Positions 33,029 to 47,999 of a stretch of 64,000 nt of DNA are shown piece by piece; within the stretch, counting starts at the first letter, position 1; each line of letters begins with the position of its first letter. Under the pieces are notes generated by a model. The model was not told where the DNA came from, ran no database searches, and saw only the letters and a program-made list of their open reading frames with translations. Origin of the DNA: Hirsutella rhossiliensis (lineage: Eukaryota > Ascomycota > Sordariomycetes > Hypocreales > Ophiocordycipitaceae). Where the stretch lies: positions 4,526,001-4,590,000 of the forward strand of contig NW_025408667.1 in the NCBI RefSeq assembly GCF_020360975.1. Reading direction: 5' to 3'. Made by a program: the position numbers and the translations under genes.

Positions 33029-33233
33029 TATCTATAATAAGATTAATATTAACCTTTTTCGCTAAGCCTCCTTTAACCTACTACTTAAATAAAAAGTAAT
33101 AAATGCTTAACCGCTTACTATTAAAGTAGAAAAGGATAATAAATTTAAGGTTAAAGAGATATAGACTATACGCTAAAAGAAGGTTAGTTAAAGGAAACGC
33201 TAAAAGGTCCTTATAAAGTAGCGCGGGTACCTT

Positions 33234-34331
33234 TATAAGGGCTTTTGCCCTATATAGGCCTAGACTAAGGTCTAGGCTAAGTCTATATATAAGCGGCCTC
33301 CGCGCCTATATAGGCTAGGCTCGTACTTCTCTTCCTTTTCCCCCTCGTAGATTATTAACCTTCTTTTAATAGACCGTACCTAAGCCTACGCCTCTACCTA
33401 CTCCGTAATAGTATAATCTACCCTTTATTTTACCCTCTCTATATCCCCGTATATAGAATAGCTATTTTTAGCTACCTTTAAAGCCGACGTTTAATTACTT
33501 AGTCTAGTTAAACCGCCCGCGCCGGGATATACGCACGCGAAATATCCGCACTCCTATAGTTATAAAATTAAGGCGAACGTAATACTTAGTTCGCCCGGGC
33601 AATTAAGAGCCTCTTATAATAGTAGGGCTCCGTACGACTAAGAGCGGTACTGCCGCACCTTAGTAAGTTCGACGGCTCCTCCGTAGAGCTTAAGCTATAG
33701 CTACTTTATATAGAAGCGAAGCTCTATACTAATAGCGCTATAATAAGGGATATCCGCGCCTAATTTAACTATCTTTACGCGAGCCTATCCTTATACCTAT
33801 AAAGGTATCTCTTACTATTTACGCAAAGCACTATCCTTTATATTATAGTATTAAGAGCTACTACTATACGCTAATATAAGGGGGGTAGGATACTATAAGC
33901 TTACTAAAGCTAGCTATATACTATTTTATATACCTTTACTTCTTAGCTATAAGTACTAAAGCCCGACTCTTAGGGCGCGGCCCTTATTAATAATATAGTT
34001 TATCTAAGAAGCTTACTTAAGAGGGTATTATATATTATTTATTAATATTTTTTCCGTAACTAAGTATATATAGTCCGCGTAAGGGTTCTATTCCCTTAGG
34101 CATAGTATTAAGTATTATTTAAAGGCGCGCCTCTTTAAAAGCTAAGTAAGGGTATAATATAAAGGCTTTTACTTTATATAGGCCTAGACTAAGGCCTAGG
34201 CTAAGTTTATATATAAGCGGCCTCCGCGCTTATATAGGCTAAGCTTATACTTCTCTTTCTTTTCCTTTATAGATTATTAACCTTCTTTTAATAGACCGTA
34301 CTTAAGCCTATATCTCTACCTACTTTATAAT
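33234..34331 (+). mobile_element. Small terminal-repeat element, copy A (TRIM-like)
   Basis: Direct terminal repeats at 33,234-33,409 (176 bp) and 34,158-34,331 (174 bp) share ggcctagactaagg, ataagcggcctccgcgc and agattattaaccttctttt in order. The 750-bp interior decodes to a gag-like segment near 33,640-33,840 (a FDG-like start, LYTNSAAI-like centre, and a YLS.IYAKHYP-like end after RIP) but no pol. This is the architecture of a non-autonomous terminal-repeat retrotransposon in miniature. The same unit occurs inverted as copy B. Confidence 0.65.
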
Positions 34332-35142
34332 ATTAGCCGCGGCTAGTATAGCGTTAATAAATAACTTTATATACTCTAAGAAGGAAAAAGTAAAGGAGGG
34401 GGAAGTAAATATATTTATTATAAAAGTTAGTACTATAAATTATAGCCTCTTACTTTATAAGGTAAGGAACCTATTAGTTAAAGTTATTATTATTAAGGCT
34501 ATTATTATTACTATAGCTACTACTATAAGTATATATTAATAAAGTAGCTTATATAGCTAGGAATAAACTAATACCTTAGGTAAAGTAAAACTTACTTATT
34601 ACTACTACTACTATAGTTAAAGAAAAAAAAGAAGGAAAAAAAAAAGGAAAAGATACTACCTTATATACCCCTTAATAAAGGAGGCTACTTAAGGCTAAGG
34701 GGATAGGTAAACTAAAGCTTATATAGGTCTAAGCTAGCTACTAGCTACCTAAGAGCGTATATAATAAGTTATACCCTTATTTAAATAGCTAGCCGGTTAA
34801 TAAGTATAGAGCTAAGTTCTCGCTACCTAAGCTAATAAGTATAGGGATAATAAAGCTAGTAAGGCTAGTATAATTAATAAGAAAGGGTAAGGTAAAGCTA
34901 ATAATATAAGCTTAATTATATAAAAGCTATTAATAAAGTAGCGCTATACTACGCTTAAAGGAAGGTATTATATAAAAGTCTTTAACTATTATAAGTTATA
35001 GGCTTAAGCTATAGCTTAAGCTATATAGTTATATATAAAGGGCTAGATCCTATATATATATATATAGGCTAGCTATATATAAAAGAGCTTTATATAGCTT
35101 ATTAATATTATTTTATAAATAGTACTTATATATATACTTCTT
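34332..35142 (-). repeat. ~811-bp repeat between the two inverted small elements
   Basis: Matches 52,365-53,200 on the opposite strand over its whole length, including the regions decoding to the start of the alanine-rich frame, TAG/TAA microsatellite-like runs, and the agtctttaactatta segment. It is sandwiched exactly between the inner ends of copies A and B of the small terminal-repeat element. Confidence 0.75.
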
Positions 35143-35659
35143 ATTATAAAGTAAGTAAAGGTATAAGCTTAAGTATAGTCTATTTAAAAAAGGTTAATAA
35201 TCTATAAAAAGGAAAAGAAAGAAAAGTATAAGCTTAGCCTATATAAGCGTAGAGGCCGCTTATATATAGACTTAGCTTAGACCTTAGTTTAGGCTTATAT
35301 AAAGTAAAAGCCCTTATATTATACCCTTACTTAGCTTTTAAAGAAGCGCGCCTTTTAATAATACTTAATATTACGCTTAGGAGGACGGAACCTTTATATA
35401 AACTATATACGCTTAGTCGCGGAAAATAAATTAGTAAATAATATATAATACCCTCTTAAGCGAGCTTCTTAGATAGACTATATTATTAGTAAGGGCCGCG
35501 CCCTAAGAGTTAGGCTTTAATACTTATAGCTAAGGAGTAAAGGTATATAAAATAGCGTATAGCTAGCTTTAGTAAGCTTATAGTATCCCGCCCCCCTTAT
35601 ATTAGTATATAGTAGTAGCTCTTAGTACTATAATTTAAGGGATAGTACTTTAGTATATA

Positions 35660-36425
35660 AGGCTCTACTCCCTCTTATATAGGGCTATATAAGTACTCCC
35701 TTTTACTATAGTTATATTATATTAATAGCCTTCTTATATCTTAGCCGCTTTTTTAGTCGCTATAAGTATATATCCTATTTATATAGTAGCTACTACTATA
35801 TATAAGGGAACGCCGATAAAGCTTATAAAAGCGTTACTAAGATTACTTATTACTAAAGTTACTATTATTAAACCTAACCTCCTTTTTATCTTAGCGCGTA
35901 TACCCCTCTACTACTTAAAGTACGTTTACTTATACCTCTTAGCGTAGGTACTTTAAAAACTAATAGGATTTACTATTATAGCCTATATAGCGACCCTCCT
36001 ATTACTATCTCTTTCTATCCTTAGTTTTTAAGGTAGAGATAAAGATATTTATAGTATTACTAGTATTATCTTCTTTTTATACTATAAAAAAAGATAAAAA
36101 AAGAAACTTATTACTACTAAGCTTATAAAGAAAGTAAATAAGATTAGTATATATATTTAGTAGTATAGACCTTTTACTTAAATAAGTATATTAATTTATA
36201 TTTAAGCTTATAATAAAGTAATTATACTTTATTATATTAAGCTAGCTATATATATTTACTTAATAAAGTACCTCTTAAAACTATATAAGGTAAGCTAAAA
36301 TAGCTTTACTTTACTTTTAATAAAGCGTTATAAGCTCCTAGCTTACTAACTTAGCTATATTAAGTTCGCTATAATTAATATAAAGCTTTATAAGAAGGTT
36401 AGCTAGTCTATTTATACTAGTATAT
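35660..36425. other. Unidentified ~765-bp insertion in copy B
   Basis: Absent from copy A and therefore inserted. It is RIP-altered, with A-runs near 36,090. No protein motif, LTR or inverted terminus could be recognised. Confidence 0.5.
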
Positions 36426-36654
36426 ATAAACGGTAAGAGATACCTTTATAAGTATAGAGATAGGCTTATATAAAGATAGTTAAATTAAGCGCGGATATCC
36501 TTTATTATAGCGCTATTAGTATAAAGCTTTACTTCTATATAAAGTAGCTATAGCTTAAGCTTTATAAAGGAGCTATTAAACTTACTAAGGTATAATAATA
36601 CTACTCTTAGTTATATAAAGCCTTACTATTATAAGAGGCTCTTAATTACCTAAG

Positions 36655-36911
36655 TATTAAAGGCCGGTATATACTTAGTATAGTAGTATAGGGCTAAATA
36701 ATTATTTATCTAAAGCTAAGGAGAAAGGAGGAAAACTCTATCTTAGTCGCGATAGTTATCTATCTTCCTTAGTCCCTAGCTCGACCTATATTTAGGTGCT
36801 ATTTAGCCTAAGTTTAAGTCGAGCTCTACTTATATATAGGTCTACTTTAGCCCGACTTTAGTACGGTCGCTATAGTATAACCTTAGCCTTCTATAAGTAT
36901 AGCCCGTAATA
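36655..36911 (-). repeat. Outer Gypsy 3' LTR
   Basis: 257 bp; begins TATTAAAGG and ends CCGTAATA, consistent with an ancestral TG...CA boundary. More heavily mutated than its partner at 51,115-51,371, with repeated CG-to-TA changes. Confidence 0.9.
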
Positions 36912-39900
36912 CTACCCTTGCTCTCCTTCTTTTATTAGTAGTGCTCTTATTCCTCTCTTACCGCCTTTCTATTATCGCTATCCCCTTTTTCTTAGCGCGC
37001 GCGGTCGCTTCCTTCTACCTTACGCTCGCCCTATCCCTTTATACCCCGCCCTTTTATATGCCTATTTTACCCTCTCCTTCCCTCCTCCGCGTATATACCC
37101 TTATACCTTACTAACTATATACGTGCCCCGCCGCGTATAAATACCCCTCTTTTATCCCCTTTCCCTCTTCCTTTCTTTTTCCTCTTTTAAGCTTTACTCC
37201 CTCCGCGCGCGCGCCCTTATTTTACCTAACTTCTATCGCCGCGCCGCGCTATATTATAACTACTACGGGCCCTCGCACGCCCGCCGGCTTCTTTACTCCG
37301 CGTAGCGGCACCCTACCTCCTAGCACGCCGGGCGACTATACTCTGCCGCCTTTACGCTAGTCGACGCGTCTACTTATATCTCCTAGTAAGCGTAGCGCGA
37401 CCTATAGTACTACTATACGGCGGCTACCCTATCTCGCCTATATAGGCCGAATAGCGTCGCCGAGCGTTAAGATATAGTATAGTGCCTACTAGAATTAAGC
37501 GTCGCCGCGTGCTTATAACTACTTCGCCTATGCCCGCGCTAGATTACGCTACCTTCTTATCTATTACTTTCCCTTAACTTTATTTAATAAGACGCTAATA
37601 TAATAGTAGTATATCGGGGATACGATCGCTGCTACTAACGCCCTTTAAGACTATACGTCTTAAAAGACGTTCGATAACTATTAAAGCGACCCTTATATAT
37701 ATACTTTATTCCCCTTTTAACCTTATCTTACTATTTATCTTTAACTATCGTTTTAGTATACTAAGCTTACCCGCGCCGCTATATCTATACGCTAGGCCTA
37801 GATATACCTTAATATCTTAAAGTAATTAAGCGGTAATTAAAGGGCGTCTATAATTAGTTAAAATTAAGTTAGTATCCTTAGTACGTCTTACTATATCTAT
37901 ATCTTATCTTATTATATCTTGCCCTTATCCTTATCCTTATCTATCCTCTATCGCTATCTATCTTATATCTATCCCTTATCTATCCTTTATTATTTCCTTT
38001 TAGTACTATAGTTCTTCTTTATCTTTTCCTTATTCTTTAACGAGCGTTTCCTATCTCTTACCTCCTTCTCTTTCTCCCCCTTCTATCCTTTATTTTCCTT
38101 TCCTTATCCTCTACCCTCCTTTTTATCCCTTTCTCTTACCCCTTCTTTATTATTCTCCCTTACGTTTCCTTACTATCTCTTAAATCCCTCTAGGGCTTAC
38201 GTTTCCTAGAAGTCGTTTAGCGGGTACTATAATAGGTTTATATACCCTTACTATTTTATAAGTACCTATCGCTATTTACCCCTCCCCTTCTACTTTTACC
38301 GCGCTCGCTAGATCTCTTTAACGATATATTTAGGCTTATTATCCTCCCCGATTACCGGTAGCGGTTAGTAGTCGTCGACTACCTATCTAAGTAATAAGTT
38401 CTTTACCGCCTAGTAGAGGAATTCTATATAGAGCCTCTTATATACCCTCCTTAGTATATCGAGCTCTACTATATATAAGCTTACTACCTTCGTTATAGTA
38501 TACTTTTAATATAGCTAGTTAAGCTTCTTATATAGCCGGTTAGTTATATATTTAGCTATATTTACTTATACCTTATTGCCTACCTCGAACCTTTTTACTA
38601 GGGCTCTCTTTTAGTTCGCCGTTTCCTCTTATCTTACCTACGCCGCGATAATAGCGGTTTATAGGAAGTCGGTTACCTCTCTTATTCTTTAAGCGAGCTC
38701 CCTCGCCTCCCTTACTTTTAGCGCTAGCGGCCCTTCCTCCCTTACTATTTAGACTAGCTTAATATCGTATCTATATATCGCGAAGAACGGGCTTACGCCC
38801 GTTATTAACGCTACGCGGTTATTAAGTATAGCTTATATATATAGTAGCTATACTCCTTAGTCGTCCTAGCCGTAGTAGATATATACCTAAAGGTATACTT
38901 ATACTTCTTAGTTTATACGCTCGGTCGACCTATCTATCTATAAGTAGTATACTAAACTTAACTTCCTCTATACTTTTATTTATCTATAAAACTCCCTTTA
39001 AAAGCTTCCTATTTAGTTCGTCCCTTTATTTAATACGATTAACCTTAGTATCCTATAAAAGCGGAAGTAAGCTTAAAGGAATCTCGTTATATATACTACT
39101 ACCTTTATTATTAGTATCGCTTTAAGCGTTACCGCCTTTATTAGCTAGTTTATAATTACCTATAGGTACCTTATACCTTTTATCTTAGTTAGCGGTAGTT
39201 TAATTATAAAGTTTATTAATAGGTATATAAATAGTTAGGACGGCGGTAGTAGGGGCTTTAAGAGTCCCTTTTAAAGTTACCTTTATATATACCCCCTCCT
39301 ATATAGTTTATAGTTTATAATAAGCCGCCTTACTATTACCGACTAGCCGGGCTAAAAGAATTCTTAGGCTAATATCGCTAGGGTCCCCTCTCTCCCTAGG
39401 TATTCTACCGCCGTTAAGTCGTATATTTATTAAGCTATCTATACCTAAAGTATATCCTATTCCTTACCCCCCTCTTTTTTATTATGCTTTAGTTTCCCCG
39501 GTACTTATAGCCTCTCTTAAAAGTATAACCGTCTCTTAACGTCGATTGTATATTTACTTAGCTATACCTTTAGCTACTATTTTAGTGCTAGCGATCTCTC
39601 CCCTTTATATACTACTTAGAATACCGCTTAGTATTCCTTATCTTTCCTTAGCGCCTTTATTTATTTCTTTTATAGCTCTTAGTCGTTAAATACTAGTATA
39701 GGGTTAGCCTATTCCTAGGGTATATTTCGGCCTAAGTTTAGGTTAAGTTTTAGTCGGTTATCGCCCTTATTTACCTCCTCCTTAGGTCGTTTAACGGGCC
39801 CCCCTACTCCGCCGACGTATACTATCGCGCCTACCCCTCCTCTACCTACTTATAGCGCCGCTACTACCGCCCTATCTCGGGCTAAGCGTCCTAGTAAGTC

Positions 39901-42900
39901 GGCGTGTCGGCTCCCGGCGGGGACTAGGCGGCCCCGCGGGTATACGGTCTCTAGAATTATCTAGACTACCCGCCCTATCTCCTTTTCGTCCGTTTCGCCC
40001 GCTAGCCGATCTTACTCTTAGCGGGATAGCGCGTCGGGCACCGCCGCTAGCCTCCTTAGCCGGAACTTTAGTATAAAGTTATAAGACGCGAGCTCTATTA
40101 CCTATTAGCTTTATCTCTCGTTTAACTTCTTCTTTATTATAAAGTACCTTAGGTTATTATAGTCGGTTAGTACTATAAAAGTAGGTACGTTTTAGAGTTC
40201 TACTCCTTAGAAGTCTAAGCACTATATAATTACGAGTATCTCCTTATCGTAGATTAAGTAGTTATACTCCGCTAGGTTTAGTCTCTTTAAAAAGAATCCT
40301 ACTAGGTATTATATACTATTTAGCCCTACTTATATTAGCGCCCCCCCTATTACGTATCCGGAATAGTCTACTTCTAGGTATATTTCTCTTTCTAGGTTAT
40401 AGAGTTATAGTACTAGGGCGTTATAGAAGGCGTTCTAGATAAACTTAAACGCTACTTAGTACTTATCTATTTACTTAAAGATCGCGCCTTTCTTATAAAG
40501 GCCGTCTAAGTATACCGATACCTTCGCGTAGAGTAGTATAAAGGCCCGGTAGTACTTCGCGAAGCTAAGGAAGCTCTAGACTCCCCTTATATTCTAGGGT
40601 ACCCGCTATATCTATATTACTTAGATCTTCTCTAGGTCGTATCGAACCTTGCCCCCTAGCTATATAATAAAGCTTAGGTACTTAACCTCCTTTATTACGA
40701 AGTTATACTTCCTTAGGTCTAATATTAGGCCCGCCTTTTATAGCTTTTAAAGTACCCTTACTACCTTCTCTTAGTAGTCCTAGAGAGACCCTAATAAGTA
40801 GATTAAGACGTTATCTATATATATTATAACGAACTTATATAGGTACTCCCTTAGTACCTTATTAATATATCGTTAAAAGGTAGCTAGCGTCCCTATTAAG
40901 CTAAATAAGTATACTTACTACTTAAATAATCTAAACCTTATCTAAAAGGCTATCTTAAACTTATAGCCCTTTACTATCTAGATCTTATAAAACGCCGCTA
41001 TAACGTCGAGCTTTATAAACTACTTTACCTTTACGAGTATCTATAGTATCTCTATAATTAGGGGTAGCGCGTACCTATCCCTCTTTATAATCGCGTTTAG
41101 GGCCTAGTAGTTATAGTAAAATCGTAAGCGACTATCTAACTTTTAAGTAAAGAGTACTAGGGCCGCGGCTAAGGAGCTACTTAAGCGGATTAGGTTTACC
41201 TCTATTAGCTTACTTAGGGTCTTCCTTAGTACTAAGAGTTCCTCCCTCGATATATTATAAAGGGGTCCTTATAGTAAAGGGGGCTCTGCCCTATCTTTAT
41301 TTAGTATTAGGTTAATCTTATAGTCTACCCTTAGCTTATATAGGGGTATCTCTAAAGCCTTCTCCGGTATAAAGAGGTCTAGGTATATATCTAGCGCCTA
41401 CTTATTACGACCACGGCTACTAGGCCGCTAACAGTCGACCGCGTTAAGCACATAATACGGTCTAACGGATAAATAGTCGGCACGACTATTTAATAGATAT
41501 AGGATTAAGGGGATTGTAGAGATCTAAGTAATCTAAGATTAATAAGATTACTACGCTCTATACGATCTAACGTTAGGGATTATAGCTAGGCCTATAATCT
41601 AAGGATAGTCTTTATAGGTATATATAGCTACCTACTTTTACTCCTTTAGATAGATAGCTCTCTAGCTTTTAATATAGATCTTTATTACGATTTATCTTTA
41701 ATTTTAATTACCTAGTTATAGTCTATAGTCTACGACCTCCGACTTATTACTAACGTAATATACTTATTATTGCTTAGACTACGCCCTATTATATCTACTA
41801 ATATAAACCCCTTAATAGGTTTATCCCTTAGGAATAATACCGGTCGTTATACGTTAAAAGCTCTTATTTAATATAATACTACGTTACTTTAAGTAATATC
41901 GTAACTATTAATATACCTATATAATAAGCTAGATTAACTAACTCTAGAGCTACTATATCGCCTTAAGATATAATACGCGAGATTATTACCCTTCGATATA
42001 AGGTATAGTTACTTAGGAACGGAGGAGGTAATAGATAAGTTAGGGACCTTAGAAAAGTAGTTAAACTAAAACAGCTAGGACTATTCGACGGTACTTATAG
42101 CACGCTTTAAGACTTTCTTACCTAACTTAAAGCCTACTACCGGTTTTACCCTACTAAACTCTCGGACCTAGTCGAAAAGGTACTCTACGTAGGAAATTAT
42201 TTATCTAGAACGGCACTCGCTTAGTTTAGACCTATTATAAGGGACTTTCTCGATAACTAACTAGCGCGATAAGACAACGAAATAAATAAAGTCTTTACTA
42301 GTTTCTAAGGATTTAAAGAAGCTATTATAAAGGTATTTAGAATAACCGACGAGGAATAAGAAGCTAAATAAAAACTTTAAGAACTCTAATAAAGGATCTT
42401 AGTATTAGATTATACTATAAAGTTCCGTTAAGTTACCTTAAAACTTAATTAAGACGACGAACCCCTTATATTACGATTCTATAATAAGCTTAAAGAAGAA
42501 GTTAAGGATAAGCTTTATAAGGAAAATCGACCTAATAACCTCTTAGACTATATTACTATAGTAGTACGAATCGATAATAGATAGTATACGCGACGCTAAG
42601 AAAAGAAATAAGAAAGAGGAAACTAAAACCCTTCTTATAAAAATAACTTTAGCTAACGCGCTAACTATAAAAAGAAGCGCAAAACTCCTATTACCTATAC
42701 TTATATAATTAACCTAAGTAGGATAGATCTAGATATAATATAAAAAGGTAAAGGAAAGTATTTTAACTATAGGAAACTTAGATATTACTCTAAAGAATAT
42801 AGATAACCTCGTAAAGAGAAGAAAACCTACTAGGCACTAGCCCTAGAAGGTAAGAAATACCTAAACGCTACTAATAGATAGGAACTAAAGTATAAACTCC

Positions 42901-45900
42901 TTAGTTAGACTATATACTATAATAACGAATATATAGTATACTTAAGCGATAAAAATAGTACCGGATAGTTCCTAAAGCTATTAAAGAAGACCCTTATAAT
43001 AATATAATAAAGGGATCTTAAAATATAGAAATAAGTTAAATTTATAGAACTAGAATACCCCTATCTTAAAGGAGTCTCTTAAGACTAAATTAGGAAGAAT
43101 AGTAAATAATTCTAGGAAGATATATAAAATAAAAATCGATAATAATAATAGGCAGTCTATAAATAATATAATAAAGAAGATATAGATATAGCCCTTATAC
43201 TTATAAAACTCGGATAATAACCTAAGGAGGAATAATAAAGTATCGACGATATAAGCTTTAAAGAATAAGAAATACTTAAAGAAACGGAAGATAAGAACGA
43301 ACTTATACTACTACCCTCGCTACTAAGGGAAAATGCTACGATTAAAAAATACGCTCTATACTTCGAAGAATTTAAAGAAATACTTAAAATTAGAACCTAA
43401 TAAATACCTTAAATTCTTATAGAAAACTAATAAGCTATATTAATTTAATATTAACCGGTACTATATAGAGGAGACTATACTATAGCTATCGCTATAGTCG
43501 ATACCTTTATAGCTTTATAACGAGAATAGTAACTATAAGGAGAATTTAAAGATAATCTATAAATACTACTTACTTATAAGTACTATAAGTATATTTTATA
43601 GATATTATACGTCTACCTAGATTATATAATATACTTTTAAATAAAAGCACGATACGATGCCTTCTTAGTTAGGTTTAAAGGATAAGTACTTTCGAAACCC
43701 TACCTAAGTATAGAACTAGACTACTAGAAAATCGATTAACGCTACTTAAACGACTAAGTTATATTATTAGAACCTAATTACGGCACGCTACTTAAATACC
43801 GCGATAATTATAGTTTATTAACGAGATATCTTTCGGAGATATATAAAATCTATAAATACGCTAAAATAGAGGAATAGTATAACGCTACTCGCTTTAAGAT
43901 ATCTAAACCCTTAATCTTTTAAAGACTTATATAATAAGTTAAATATAATAAAGAAAATTATAACGAATACGTATACCTAAACTATAGAATTTATAAATAT
44001 AAAAAAGCATAAGTATAGTATAAACGATATAACGGTATACTAAAAGATTATTAGTAATATATATAAAGGCTATAAGCCGTATTTAACTAAGGAAGAATCG
44101 ATATAGAAATACTATATAAAAAACAAAAAGACGCTAAACGAAAACTTAACCTTTAGTACGAAAACGAATAAAATTATAAAGTATAGTACGTAATTAACTA
44201 TAAAGTAGTATAATATAAACGATATAGCGTTAAGAAATAAGAAATCTTTAATTAGCTATAAGAAATTAGTCTCTTAAGCCCTAATATAATACTACGCGAT
44301 AAAAATATAAAGAAACGATATTAATAATAAATTAAAGAAGAATACCTAAATAAAACAAATAAGGACTAGGCAAAAAACAAGGTACGCTATCTATAAAAGG
44401 GCTATAGACTAGTATAATATAATAAGATCTAAGGACCCTATATATAGCAACGGTAAGCTATAGCGACTAAATAGTATTAGATATCTAAATCGCGGGATAT
44501 TACGTATATATACTTTTAGACTATAGCGCGATAGGTAACTACGTTTTACCTAAAGTTATTAATCGTTATTAACTTATATAGAGATATAAGATAGATCTAT
44601 ATAAACTTATAAATATCGAAGGAGAGGCCTTTAACTATAATAACGGAATTATTAATATAGAGATTAATTACCTCGATATTAATATCTAGGGCTATAACGA
44701 ATAAGTTAACTTTAATATTATAGATATTAAAGAATATAACCTTATATTAGGACTTCTATAGCTATAGGAGAACAACCTATTAATTAGCTAGAAAACTAGC
44801 TAGCTACGTTAAAATAAAGATATAAGTTTCTAAGACTAGTAGATTTAAAAGAAAGTAAAATTTTACGATAATTTAGCTACTAAATAAGATAAAAAGGATA
44901 ACTATTTAAGTAAATTATTATAGGCTTTAGCGATATAAACGAAAATAGTAACCGAACTAGCGGATATAATAAAATCGACTAATAAGACCTACGTACTAAC
45001 TAATATAGCTATATAACCTAGTATCCGATATAAATAGAATAAAGGATATAATATAAAGATCTAAAGAGTTATTACTACTCTAAGGAAAGACCTTAAATAA
45101 ATTAATAAAGAGCTTAAGTTAAGAGAAACTAGCTTTTAAGAGAAAGAATAAAGCCTATAAGATAGAATAAAGAATATCTCCTAGGAATACCGGAAATATA
45201 ATAAACTCTTTAAAGAAGAACTTAAGATAGGGTTACCTAAATATAGCTAATAGGACTATGAAATTTATCTTAAGGATAGAATAATACTAACGTTCTATAA
45301 AATCTATAACTTAAACGAAAAGTAACTATAAACGCTATACGACTACCTCGATAAGAATCTATAAAAAGGATATATATAAATATTAATATCTAAAGCAAGC
45401 TATTTAGTTATATTTATTCTAAAGAAAAATAGTAAGCTATAACTAGTTATCGACTATAGACGCTTAAACGATATTATAATAAAGGACCGAATACTATTAC
45501 CGCTTATATCGGAACTACGAGATTAACTATATAGTAAAAAATAGTTTATAGCCCTTAACCTTAAAGGCGCCTATAACTTAATATATATAAAAAAGGGATG
45601 CGAATAGATAATAGCCTTTAAAATAAAATTCGGACTATTTAAATATCTAGTAATACTATTTAGACTTATAAATATACTAGCTACCTTTTAACGGATAATT
45701 AATAATATCCTACGTAAATACTTAGATATCTTTATAGTAGTATACCTAGATAATATCCTAATCTTCTTAGATACTTTAGAAGAATATAAGGAATATATCT
45801 ATAAGGTACTCCGCGTACTTTAGAATACGAAGTTACTAGTTAAACTAAAGAAAAGTAAGTTTTATATATAGGAAGTAAACTTCCTTAAATTTACGATCTT

Positions 45901-47999
45901 ACTAAGAGAGATATAAATATAATAAGATAAGATTAACTTAGTTAAAGAATAGCTAACGCTAAAGAATGTTAAGGACGTATAAAGTTTCCTAGGATTTATA
46001 AATTACTACCGACGATTTATTAAAGATTTTAGAAAGATTATAGCACTACTATATAACTTAATAAAGAAGGAAAAAGAATTTATATAGGATAATAAAGCTA
46101 ACGAAGCTTTCGAATATATTAAGACTACGATTATATAAGAACTAGTCTTAACTACCTTCGATCTAAAATAATAAATCGAACTTAAAACTAATATATTAGA
46201 CTTTACTCTAAGAGTATAAATCGGATAAAAAGATAATAAAGGAAGACTATAACTAATTATATTCTACTTAAAAAAGCTATATAGCGTAGAACTTAATTAC
46301 CCTATCTACGATAAAGAATTCCTTATAATTATTTAAGCTTTTAAGGAATTTCGATACTACCTTCTTAGAAGTAAATATAAAGTTAAGGTCTATATAAACT
46401 ATAAGAATATCTTATATTTTATAACGACGTAATAGTTAAACGGACGATAGATCTAATAGGCCGAATACTTATTAGAATTCGACTACGAAATAATCTATAA
46501 AAAAGGAATAGAAAACGGTCGAGCTAATACCCTTAGTCGACGAAGTAACTATAATATAGGGGCACCTATAGTAAAAGGATAGCTCCTAGAAATCAACGAA
46601 AACGGGAACTACTAGCAACGATAGCTAAATATAATATTTAAAGTATAACTTAATAACTCGACTTACTAAAAGATCCTAAAATAGATAAAAGAATACGAAG
46701 TACTAAACGGATATAATATAGGATATTTAGAAGTTCTAATATATAAAAACAAAATCTAAATACTACTAGAATTACGAGATAAAGTTATATAAGATATATA
46801 TAAATATCTAATATATAGATACTAGGGAATCTAAGGAATAATAAAACGGATTAAACGATAATATAACTTCCTATAGCTTAAAGAAGTAATATAATAAGTT
46901 ATTAAAGAATATAAACTTTATATATAAAGTAAAGCTAAACGATATAAACTATATAGAGAATTATAACCGCTACTAGTACTAGAGAAACTATAGGATTTAA
47001 TAGCTTTCGACTATATTATAAAGCTACTACTATTAAAAGAACCTATAACTAACGTTAAGTATAATAGTATATTTATTATTACCGATAGATTAACGAAGTA
47101 TAAATACTTTTTACTATATAAAGAAGTAAGTAATATAGAAGAGCTAGTATATATATTCCTATAAATAATTATTAGTAATTACGGACTACTAAACGAGATT
47201 ATCTTTAATAAAGGAAGTATATTTATAGCTAAGTTTTAGTAAGCTCTTATAGTATAATTAGGGACGAAATATAAGCTTAGTATAGCTTATTACCTATAAA
47301 TAGATAGATAAATAGAACGACTTAACTAAACGCTTAAATAATATTTACGATACTATATTAGCTACGAATAAAACGATTAAGTTAAATAGCTACTAATAGC
47401 GTAACTAGCTTATAATAGCTTAGTTATAGAAATAACTAAGCTCTTATTAATATACGCTAATTATAAATATAACCTAGAAGTATTTAAGGTTACTCGATAA
47501 GGACTATAAGCGGAACGAGTAATACTATAAGTAGATTAGCTATAAAAATTATATAAAGAAATATAATAAGAACTTTAATTTGTTAGAGAACGAATATTTA
47601 CTTACTATAATCGGAAAAGATTATAGGGACTAATCTTTCGAGAGGGAGATATAGTCTACCTCGTACGACGAAATATTAAAATAAAACGACTAAGCAATAA
47701 ATTAGATTTTAAGAAACTTAAACTATTTAAGGTTAAGGAAACTATTTTAAAAGTTAACTACGAACTTTCGCTACTAATAATAATATAGATATACCCGATA
47801 TTTTATATCTTATTATTAAAACTAGCGCTACGAAACGCTAAACTATAGGAAAAAATTAAAGTTAACGACGATTAAGAATATAAAGTAGAATAAATACTAG
47901 ATATAAGAAAATAAGGTTAGTAATAAGAATACCTTATTAAGTAGAAGGGATATAGACTAAAGGAAAATACCTAGGAACTACTTAAGCACTTAACCTACT

